In this document: one piece after another, positions 34,301 to 40,007 of the stretch | How the letters are laid out: each line of letters begins with the position of its first letter | How positions within the stretch are numbered: the first letter of the stretch is position 1 | Source: Streptomyces changanensis | Lineage (GTDB): Bacteria; Actinomycetota; Actinomycetes; Streptomycetales; Streptomycetaceae | Direction of reading: 5' to 3' | NCBI RefSeq assembly: GCF_024600715.1 | Contig: NZ_CP102332.1 | Location: forward strand, 496,001-560,000 | Length of the DNA stretch: 64,000 nucleotides | Program-made: the position numbers and the translations under genes | Notes under the pieces: model-generated | Seen by the model: only the letters and a program-made list of their open reading frames with translations | The model's database searches: none | What the model was told of the DNA's origin: nothing

Positions 34301-34381
34301 GCCGAGGCGGAGCACCTGCTGCTGAGCGGGAAGCCGTCGGCCGCGATGGCCCGGCTCACGACGGCGTGCCGGGCCGCCTGA
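31307..34381 (+). CDS. Secreted GH3 glycoside hydrolase with N-terminal carbohydrate-binding and Calx-beta domains
   Basis: The protein has 1024 residues. A signal peptide ends about residue 34 (S-T-A-A). Residues 41-205 are a beta-sandwich of the CBM11/CIA30 type (V-D-R-F-E-G-E, G-V-R-F-W-W-Y-G-Q-N, H-F-E-I-K-D-G-G). Residues 215-325 are a Calx-beta-like domain (A-Y-T-T-E-G-G-T-A-R-P-G-E-D-F). The GH3 barrel starts about 345 with I-Y-G-V-D-A-V-H-G-H-N-N, W-G-R-S-Y-E-A-F-G-E-D, K-H-F-V-G-D-G-G-T and nucleophile Asp635 in V-V-S-D-W. The second GH3 domain (from about 725) has K-N-D-G-A-V-L-P-L and G-Y-G-W-G-L. It probably removes glucose from beta-glucans. A helical tail follows. The start lies 165 bases after the GH30 remnant. 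Confidence 0.92.
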   Translation: MPVRRHRGRARTAVLAATAVLAGLLAGAPPSTAADEAPPPVPVDRFEGEVPFADPPADGIFTWGSDADDRPALTLAARTDAPEGDKVLEGRYDISGWGGFSHEFATNRPAHDWSAHKGVRFWWYGQNTAPLPPGSGPRVHFEIKDGGTSGGTSELWTTSFTDDWQGWHLVEIPFADFQYRADYQPVGGIDQVLGLKEMWGYAFTLPTGAPGSFAVDGVELYGKADPALSARVVTDTVVHPVDEGGTARVRISVATTGSGPLPEPVTVAYTTEGGTARPGEDFTPVSGTVTFPAGAPSGTSRSVAVPTRRDGRAEAAETVPLKLTVTGARAPAEDPRVVVNAHGLPYLDPRLPVDRRVADLLSRMTPAEKAGQMTQAERNALRSPGDIASHALGSLLSGGGSVPTPNTPEAWARMVDAYQLRAQETRLQIPLIYGVDAVHGHNNVVGATIMPHNIGIGAARDPDLARRTGAVTAKEVRATGVPWDFAPCLCVTRDERWGRSYEAFGEDPALVTAMATVIEGMQGAPSGRDLDRNDKVLASAKHFVGDGGTEFGSSTTGSYTIDQGVTRVTRQELEAVHLAPFAEAVKRGTGTVMPSYSSLDIIGDDAGPVKMHADAAMINGVLKGRMGFDGFVVSDWQAIDQIPGDYPSDVRTSVNAGLDMIMVPTAYQEFTRVLRAEVAAGRISPARVDDAVKRILTQKFRLGLFEQPYADTTHLDRVGSAAHRAVAREAVAKSQVLLKNDGAVLPLRRSQKVYVAGSNADDLGNQAGGWTISWQGASGRTTTGTTILEGMRRAAPDAALTYSKDASAPTAGHDVGVVVVGETPYAEGVGDVGNGHDLELSDADKAAVDRVCAAMRCAVLVVSGRPQLVGDRLGAVDALVASWLPGTEGDGVADVLYGTRPFTGRLPVTWPKSVEQLPVNVGDAVYDPQFPYGWGLTTLAKPSPGGERTLKAVSLAVRALEAAGRGDSPAAAELVGRARLIVQAEIGAGVSAASAKPFAEAEHLLLSGKPSAAMARLTTACRAA

Positions 34382-34391
34382 CCGGCGGTCG

Positions 34392-34424
34392 CGCGGGGTG
34401 CCGCCGGTCAGACGGCACCCCGCG
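34392..34424. terminator. Bidirectional terminator between GH3 and MFS genes
   Basis: CGCGGGGTGCCG (34392-34403) and CGGCACCCCGCG (34413-34424) pair perfectly over 12 bases with a 9-base loop. The right arm lies inside the last codons of the MFS gene. Confidence 0.8.
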
Positions 34425-35841
34425 TACGGCCGTCCCGCGGGGCGGTGACCCCCGGCGCCTGCCGTGAGGCGCGGGCCACGAGGAACAACAGCGCGCCGCA
34501 GGCGGCGACCACGAACCAGCCCGGCCGGGACGCGTGCGCCAGCCCGGCCGGGGGGACGCCCGCCACCAGCCCGCCGGCGACGGCGATGCCGACCGCGGCG
34601 CCGAACTGCCGCGCGGTGGACGTGATCGCCCCGGCGACGCCCGCCCGCTGGGCGGGCAGCCCGCTCACGGCGGTGTTGGTGATCGGGGCGTTGGCGAAGC
34701 CGAAGCCGACGCCGACGAGCCCGTTGGCCAGCAGGAGCAGTGCTACGCCGGTGTCGTCGTCGAGCCCGACGAGGCAGAGCCCGCCCGCGGTGAGGAAGCC
34801 GGCCGCCAGGGTGAGCGGGAGCCGCGGACCCGAACGGCCGACCAGACGGCCGGAGAACGGCGCGCACAGGGTGGCGCCGACCGCCATGGGCAGAGTCGCC
34901 GCCCCGGCGGCCAGCGGCGTCCAGCCACGGGCGTGCTGGAGATGGAAGGTCTCCAGCAGCAGCGTGACGTTGAGGGCGACGAAGACCGCCACGGCGCCGA
35001 CGACCGCGCCGGTGAAGGCCGGGCCGCGGAACAACGCCGGCTCCATGAGCGGCTCGCTCCTGCGGGACTCCACCACGCCGAACGCCACCGCGCTCAGCAC
35101 GACGCAGGCATAGGCGCCGACCGCCGGCAGTGACGTCCACCCGACGCGCGGGCCCTCGATGAGCACGCCGACCGACGCCCCGATCACCACCGTCAGCAGG
35201 ACCTGCCCCGGGAGGTCGAGCCGTCGCGGTCGCGGCGCCCGGGACTCCGGGACGAACACCGCGCTGAGGACGAGGGCCACCACGACGACCGGCACGTTCA
35301 CCCAGAACACCGACCGCCAGCCGAAGGCGTCGATGAGGGCGCCGCCCGCGACGGGACCGGCGGCCATGCTCAGCCCGAAGACCGACGCCCAGACGCCGAT
35401 CGCCCGGGCGCGTTCCCGCGGGTCGGGCATCGCGTTCACCACGATCGCCAGGGCCACGGGGCTGAGCATCGAGGCACCGACCCCCTGGAGGGCGCGGGCC
35501 GCGACGAGCGCTCCCGCCGATGGGGCGACGGCGCACGCCAGCGAGGCGGCGCCGAAGACGGCCAGTCCCCACTGGAACACCCGTCGCCGCCCGAACCGGT
35601 CTGCCAGCGCACCGGCGGAGATCAGCAGCGCCGCCAGGACGAGCGTGTAGGCGTCCACGGTCCACTCCAGGCCGCGGGTGCCGATGTCCAGCGCCTGCCC
35701 GATGGCGGGGAGGCCGACGTTGACGATGGTGGTGTCCATGCCCACGAGGAACATGCTCAGGCAGCAGACGGCCAGCACCGTCCACCGTCTGCGCGCATTG
35801 GCCGTGGATGGGGTTCCGACGGGTCGGGTCGTGGTGGTCAC
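34408..35841 (-). CDS. MFS drug:H+ antiporter, DHA2 (EmrB/QacA) family
   Basis: The protein has 477 residues from GTG 35841 (GAGAGG upstream). It has the antiporter signatures: M-D-T-T-I-V-N-V-G-L-P-A-I in the first helix (motif D1), G-A-L-A-D-R-F-G-R-R-R-V (motif A) and R-A-L-Q-G-V-G-A-S (motif B), plus G-P-V-A-G-G-A-L-I in helix 5 (motif C). About 14 hydrophobic segments can be counted, as expected for DHA2. It should export hydrophobic drugs or secondary metabolites. No TetR or MarR regulator is adjacent. The upstream region carries a G-rich tandem repeat and an ABC-transporter remnant, suggesting this segment has been rearranged. Confidence 0.93.
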   Translation of the reverse strand: MTTTTRPVGTPSTANARRRWTVLAVCCLSMFLVGMDTTIVNVGLPAIGQALDIGTRGLEWTVDAYTLVLAALLISAGALADRFGRRRVFQWGLAVFGAASLACAVAPSAGALVAARALQGVGASMLSPVALAIVVNAMPDPRERARAIGVWASVFGLSMAAGPVAGGALIDAFGWRSVFWVNVPVVVVALVLSAVFVPESRAPRPRRLDLPGQVLLTVVIGASVGVLIEGPRVGWTSLPAVGAYACVVLSAVAFGVVESRRSEPLMEPALFRGPAFTGAVVGAVAVFVALNVTLLLETFHLQHARGWTPLAAGAATLPMAVGATLCAPFSGRLVGRSGPRLPLTLAAGFLTAGGLCLVGLDDDTGVALLLLANGLVGVGFGFANAPITNTAVSGLPAQRAGVAGAITSTARQFGAAVGIAVAGGLVAGVPPAGLAHASRPGWFVVAACGALLFLVARASRQAPGVTAPRDGRTRGAV

Positions 35842-35951
35842 GGCCTGCCTCTCGTGTCCGGGAAGGGCTTCCCGGACATCGTCGGACGCAGGGACGCGCG
35901 GGCCCCAACGCCGTTGCGGAAACAGCACGTCCGGGCCCGGCCGCCCCGGAC

Positions 35952-36000
35952 GCGGTGGGGCGGGGTGGGGCGGGGTGGGGCGGGGTGGGGCGGGGTGGGG
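35952..36000 (+). repeat. G-rich tandem repeat, possible G-quadruplex
   Basis: Four perfect tandem copies of CGGGGTGGGG fill 35961-36000, with a partial copy before them. Many runs of four Gs on one strand could fold as a G-quadruplex. It lies about 110 bases upstream of the MFS start, inside its likely promoter region. Confidence 0.9.
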
Positions 36001-36214
36001 CCTCGGATCGCGCGTCGACGGCGCCCCCGCGCGCGTAACGGGGCGTCCGCCGCCCTCGGGGGCACTGCGCCGCAAGGCCGGTGGGTGGGGTCGGGGCCGC
36101 GCGGGGTCACCTCCTCGGGGTCGGCGGCCCTGGGCACTGGACGACGGAACCCACCCGACGCCGCCAACCCCTGCGGGGGCAACCCCCCACGCCCCCTCCC
36201 AGACCGCACGCGGA

Positions 36215-36327
36215 CCCATGAGCATCGCAGCGAGGTGGTCTTGCCGGCGCCGTCGGGGCCGAGCAGGCCGAGGACTTGGTTCTTCTCGACGCGGAACGAC
36301 AGATCGCGGACCACGTAGGCGTCCGAC
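36215..36327 (-). pseudogene. N-terminal remnant of an ABC transporter ATPase
   Basis: On the minus strand the sequence gives V-V-R-D-L-S-F-R-V-E-K-N-Q-V-L-G-L-L-G-P-D-G-A-G-K-T-T, a clear Walker A region of an ABC-2-type drug exporter ATPase. Just after it the frame breaks (S-L-R continues as M-L-M-G only in another frame) and the rest of the protein is missing. No start codon context upstream and no permease nearby remain. Confidence 0.75.
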
Positions 36328-36609
36328 CCGGCCGGACGAGGCCGTGCCGGTACGGACGGCCGGGGCGGGGTACGGACTACCCGGGCGGACGCGTACTACC
36401 GCCCGGCCGGGCGGTACGGGGCGGCAGAGGGGGCCGGCCCCGGGGCGGTACGGGCGGGCACCGACCGGGCCTTCCGGCCGGACGGACGGGCCCGGGCCCT
36501 GGGTGGCGACCCCGGCGTGAGGCGGGCCCGGGTGACGGCTCCGACTTCAGGGGGCCCGGGTGGCGGCGGGCTGCGGGCTCCCGCTGGCGGCGGGCCCGGC
36601 TCGGGGTGG

Positions 36610-36888
36610 TCAGTAGCGGCCGGTGTCGGTGACCTCCGTGATCTCCGCCTGCGGGTCCACGGCCACGGTGACGCGGGTCCACAGCTCCCGCAGTCGCGTC
36701 ACCATGGCCTCGGCCCGCTCGACGTCGTCGAACTCCAGGTCGATCATGACCCGGCCGGGATCGGAGACCGGCCGCATGATGCGGTAACCGCGGACGCCGG
36801 AGGCGGATCGGCCGAGGGGATCACCGTCGAAGGCCTCCTTCCACGCCTCGTACTCCGGGACCGCGTGTTCGATGCGGACGACGTACAT
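36610..36888 (-). CDS. Small conserved-type protein (92 aa), ferredoxin-like dimeric domain
   Basis: The ATG at 36888 has AAGGAG eight bases upstream. The whole frame has normal composition: Y-V-V-R-I-E-H-A-V-P-E-Y-E-A-W-K-E-A-F, G-Y-R-I-M-R-P-V-S-D-P, V-M-I-D-L-E-F-D-D-V-E-R-A-E-A-M. This beta-alpha-beta pattern with an early K-x-x-F resembles the dimeric alpha-beta barrel group (EthD/antibiotic biosynthesis monooxygenase-like). Catalytic role unproved. It stands alone between remnants. Confidence 0.75.
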   Translation of the reverse strand: MYVVRIEHAVPEYEAWKEAFDGDPLGRSASGVRGYRIMRPVSDPGRVMIDLEFDDVERAEAMVTRLRELWTRVTVAVDPQAEITEVTDTGRY

Positions 36889-37124
36889 GGTGGCTCCTTC
36901 CGCCGGCCCCCCTTCCAGTCGACCACCGCGCGGCCCGCGCGGCGCGCCGGCGGCGGCAGGTCCACGCCAGGCCGGTCAGCCGGTGGCGCGGCCGACGGGT
37001 CGCGCGGTGCCTCGGCCGGCGGGACGGCACCGGCGGCCGCCGAACGGCTGTGGGCCGGGCACACGAACCCCTGCGACCACGCGGAGCCGAAAGAAGACCG
37101 CCGAGCACCGCAGGCGGTTCGTGT

Positions 37125-37464
37125 CCCGCACGTACCGGACGGCCCAGACGGGAACGGGGCCTGTTCATCGGCGGGTTCGCGCAGAGCCCCGTCGGCTTGG
37201 TTCCGTCGGACTCCCGCCGCCTGCTGCCGATCCTGCAGGGGTACGTCACCCGGCGGAGACCATCGTCCGGATCACGCGGAACGTCGGGGACGTGGCGCTG
37301 TTCGACCATCGCGTCACCCAGCACCACGCCCCCGACGACTGCGGTGACCTTCCCCGTCTGCTGCACCGCGTCACCGTCGGCGACACGCCGATCGGGGTGG
37401 GCGGCGGCCGCAGCCACGTCCTGGAGGGTGACGACGCGGCGCACTGCCCGCCCGCGGCGGCCTG
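37125..37464 (+). pseudogene. TauD/TfdA-type dioxygenase, C-terminal remnant
   Basis: Two frames together give the last third of an Fe(II)/2-oxoglutarate dioxygenase. First: R-G-L-F-I-G-G-F-A-Q-S-P-V-G-L-V-P-S-D-S-R and L-L-P-I-L-Q-G-Y-V-T (to about 37245). Then, in another frame: I-V-R-I-T-R-N-V-G-D-V-A-L-F-D-H-R-V-T-Q-H and D-L-P-R-L-L-H-R-V-T-V-G, which hold the third iron-ligand His region and the 2-oxoglutarate Arg. The N-terminal two-thirds, with the H-x-D motif, is absent. Typical family members release sulphite from taurine or alkyl sulphates. Confidence 0.72.
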
Positions 37465-37600
37465 ACCGGCCGACCGTGACGGCGGGGGCCCGGCCACGTG
37501 GTGGTCGGGGCTCCCTCCCCGGTGCCCGCCCGTGTGCCCGGGCGGCGGCCCCGCGACAGCCCCCGGCAGCGCGCGGGGCACGGCGCGTACGGTGTGCCGG

Positions 37601-38011
37601 TCAGCCGGCATCCGCGCCCGCGTCCGCGGCGGGCGGCGTGACCGGCAGGCCCGCCGCCCGCCAGGCGCGGAACCCGCCCGCGAGGTCCGTGGCGCGGGAG
37701 AGCCCGATGGTGCGCAGCGAGGCCGCGGCGAGCGACGAGGCGTACCCCTCGTCGCAGAAGACGATCCAGCGGACGTCGGTCCGCGCGGCCTGTGGGAGCG
37801 CGCCCTCGGAGGCGGGGTCGCACCGCCACTCCAGATGGTTGCGCTCGATGAGGAGGGCGCCCGGAACGGTTCCCTCGGCGCGGCGGGTGGCCTCGGGCCG
37901 GGTGTCGACGAGCAGCGCGCCCTCCTCCCGTACGGCGCGCAGGGCGTCGTGCGGGCCGAGGCGGTCGAGGCCCGCGCGGACGTCGGCGAGGTGGCGGTCG
38001 ATCCCGGTCAC
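37601..38011 (-). CDS. Rhodanese-like sulphurtransferase
   Basis: The protein has 136 residues, starting at GTG 38011, which overlaps the stop of the cysteine dioxygenase gene as GTGA, so translation is coupled. A single rhodanese domain has E-G-A-L-L-V-D-T-R-P-E, G-A-L-L-I-E-R-N-H-L-E-W and the active-site loop F-C86-D-E-G-Y-A-S-S. Rhodaneses carry sulphur as a persulphide on this Cys. With cysteine dioxygenase in front, a role in handling sulphur (sulphite or sulphane sulphur) released from cysteine is likely. Confidence 0.92.
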   Translation of the reverse strand: MTGIDRHLADVRAGLDRLGPHDALRAVREEGALLVDTRPEATRRAEGTVPGALLIERNHLEWRCDPASEGALPQAARTDVRWIVFCDEGYASSLAAASLRTIGLSRATDLAGGFRAWRAAGLPVTPPAADAGADAG

Positions 38012-38490
38012 GCGTCCACTCCTTCGATGCGGTCGGTCACCAGCCGCCCGTCGGGCAGCCGGCGGTAGTACGTCATGGTGGCCAGCGCGGGCGCGTAGGC
38101 GTGGACGCTGACGGCGGGCGACGCGCCGCCGTTGACCACGCTGTGGACGTGGCGCGGGCCGAAGGAGCGCGTCGCGCCCGCGCCGAGCCGCCGCGGCACG
38201 GGGTGCGAGGGGTGCGAGGACGGCGGGAAGACCCGTTCGGTCAGTTCGCCGCGCACCACGGTGAAGGCGCCGCTGGAGCCACCGTGGCCGTGGATCTCCG
38301 TGCCCTGGCCCGGCAGCCAGGTCAGCAGCCACACCTCGTGGGTGTCGGCGCGTTCGAGGCGGGTGTAGTGGCGGTCGGGGTGGGTGAAGCGGACGGCCGG
38401 CAGCCACAGGTCGCGGCGCGCGGCGAACGACGCGGCGAGCCCGGCGAGGCGGGCGGGTCCGAGCAGGGCGGGGGAAGGCACGACGGACAT
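38008..38490 (-). CDS. Cysteine dioxygenase
   Basis: The protein has 160 residues and a cupin fold. Iron ligands are visible as E-I-H67-G-H69-G and R-H-V-H116 (the latter pair in G-P-R-H-V-H-S-V). G-S-S-G-A-F-T-V-V-R-G-E-L follows the first His pair, typical of bacterial enzymes. It oxidises cysteine to cysteine sulphinate with O2. The gene overlaps the rhodanese by four bases. A 28-codon leader peptide of the type known for cysteine-linked control sits about 75 bases upstream, indicating regulation by cysteine supply. The ATG at 38490 follows GAACCTCC, a weak site, so an earlier start cannot be excluded. Confidence 0.92.
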   Translation of the reverse strand: MSVVPSPALLGPARLAGLAASFAARRDLWLPAVRFTHPDRHYTRLERADTHEVWLLTWLPGQGTEIHGHGGSSGAFTVVRGELTERVFPPSSHPSHPVPRRLGAGATRSFGPRHVHSVVNGGASPAVSVHAYAPALATMTYYRRLPDGRLVTDRIEGVDA

Positions 38491-38564
38491 GGAGGTTCCC
38501 GAAGGGTGTCGAGGCGGGTGGGCGCACGGGCGGGAGCCGCGCCTCGGGACACCGGGCGCGACCG

Positions 38565-38651
38565 TCAGGGACGGTCGCTGCGACACAGCGCGCTGGCCAC
38601 GCGGACGAGGTCCACGTGGTGCCGCGCGAAGAAGCGCCTGCTGGTCGACAT
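38565..38651 (-). CDS. Cysteine-responsive leader peptide (28 aa)
   Basis: The minus strand encodes a 28-residue peptide starting at ATG 38651 and ending at TGA 38565. It contains H-H-V-D-L-V-R-V-A-S-A-L-C-R, the hallmark of the actinobacterial leader peptides found before sulphur and cysteine genes, where a Cys codon near the end (here followed by Arg) lets ribosome stalling report on Cys-tRNA. The ATG has no ribosome site but lies seven bases after a -10-like box, consistent with leaderless initiation. It sits upstream of cysteine dioxygenase and rhodanese. Confidence 0.85.
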   Translation of the reverse strand: MSTSRRFFARHHVDLVRVASALCRSDRP

Positions 38652-38658
38652 GGGAGGA

Positions 38659-38688
38659 AGGCTCGCACCACGGGACAGCGGCGGTCAA
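38659..38688 (-). promoter_or_regulatory. Promoter of the cysteine dioxygenase transcript
   Basis: TTGACC (38688-38683) and GAGCCT (38664-38659) are 18 bases apart on the minus strand. The predicted start site falls on the ATG of the leader peptide, giving a leaderless message. Confidence 0.5.
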
Positions 38689-38872
38689 GGCACCCGGCGG
38701 GTCAGGCGCGGCACTCGAGGACCGGTGATATCGCCGATGCCCGGGCCGCCGGGGCGCGGTGACAGTGGCATCCCCACCCGCGGCGGGTCAGCCGCCCGGG
38801 GCAGCGCGCCGGCGGCGGACGTCCGCCGGTGTGCGCCCCGGGGCCCGCCACGACAGAGAGGACGACCCCGTC

Positions 38873-39775
38873 GTGCACACGCTCCCCCCCACCGGGCACC
38901 GGATCCGCCGTTCGCTCGGCGCCGCCCTCGCGTCGTTCGCCGTCGTCGCCGGAATCGGCTTCGGCCCCGCGCCCGGCGCCCACGCCGCGGACAACCCGTA
39001 CGAGCGCGGCCCCGCGCCCACCAACGCCAGCATCGAGGCGGTGCGCGGCCACTACGCCGTGTCCCAGTCGACCGTCTCCTCGCTCTCCGTCACCGGCTTC
39101 GGCGGCGGGACGATCTACTACCCGACCACGACCGCCGACGGCACGTTCGGGGCGGTCGCCATCTCCCCCGGCTACACCGGCACCCAGTCGTCGATAGCGT
39201 GGCTCGGCCCCCGCCTCGCCTCGCAGGGGTTCGTCGTGTTCACCATCGACACCCTCACCACGGTCGACCAGCCGGACAGTCGGGGCCGCCAGCTGCTCGC
39301 CGCGCTGGACCACCTCACGCGCGTCAGCCCGCTGCGCACGCGGGTCGACAGCACCCGCCTCGGCGTGATGGGGCACTCCATGGGCGGCGGCGGCAGCCTG
39401 GAGGCGGCCAAGAGCAGGCCGTCGCTCCGCGCCGCGGTCCCCCTGACGCCGTGGAACCTGGACAAGACCTGGCCGGAGCTCAGGACGCCGACGCTGATCG
39501 TCGGAGCCGACGGGGACAGCATCGCCCCCGTCTCCAGCCACTCCGAGCCGTTCTACGAGAGCCTGCCGTCCGCCCTGGACCGGGCGTACCTGGAGCTGAA
39601 CGGGGCGTCGCACTTCGCGCCGAACTCGTCGAACACGACGATCGCCAAGTACAGCGTCTCGTGGCTGAAGCGGTTCATCGACGACGACACCCGGTACGAG
39701 CAGTTCCTGTGCCCGCTGCCGCGGCCGAGCCTCACCATCGAGGAGTACCGGGGCAACTGCCCGCACACCTCCTGA
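38873..39775 (+). CDS. Secreted cutinase-like polyester hydrolase/lipase
   Basis: The protein has 300 residues from GTG 38873. A signal peptide ends at A-H-A-A39. The mature part matches bacterial cutinase/polyester hydrolases: oxyanion block S-P-G-Y101-T-G, nucleophile G-H-S169-M-G-G-G-G, W194 in L-T-P-W-N, D215 in G-A-D-G-D-S-I-A-P and H247 in G-A-S-H-F-A-P. C280 and C296 would form the C-terminal disulphide (F-L-C, G-N-C). The set Y101, M170, W194, I217 corresponds to the aromatic-substrate subsite of type I PET-degrading enzymes. It should hydrolyse lipids and polyesters such as cutin, and possibly PET. GAGAGGAC lies before the GTG; in-frame sequence upstream to 38759 is not signal-like. 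Confidence 0.93.
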   Translation: MHTLPPTGHRIRRSLGAALASFAVVAGIGFGPAPGAHAADNPYERGPAPTNASIEAVRGHYAVSQSTVSSLSVTGFGGGTIYYPTTTADGTFGAVAISPGYTGTQSSIAWLGPRLASQGFVVFTIDTLTTVDQPDSRGRQLLAALDHLTRVSPLRTRVDSTRLGVMGHSMGGGGSLEAAKSRPSLRAAVPLTPWNLDKTWPELRTPTLIVGADGDSIAPVSSHSEPFYESLPSALDRAYLELNGASHFAPNSSNTTIAKYSVSWLKRFIDDDTRYEQFLCPLPRPSLTIEEYRGNCPHTS

Positions 39776-40007
39776 CCGACGGGTGCCGACGGTCCGCGCC
39801 GCACCCGTACCCCCGCACCCGTCGCCGCGCCGGCCGTCGCACCGTGACCCTCGATCCGCCCCGTCCCCCGGCGGCCGCGCCCGGTGCGCGGCCGCCTCCG
39901 GCGTTCCCGTGCCGTCGGGTGCCGACCGGTGACCTTCGGACGGTGGGGCGCAGGGGGGACGGACCGACGGCTTCCGGAACGCGCCGCCGGACATTAGCGT
40001 CCCGAGG

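Noticed and set aside
30464..35908. An 1814-codon minus-strand open frame across the GH3 and MFS genes.
   Set aside because: It is antisense to GH3 and in the wrong frame for MFS; its low-complexity composition and absence of domains show it is a GC-rich artefact.
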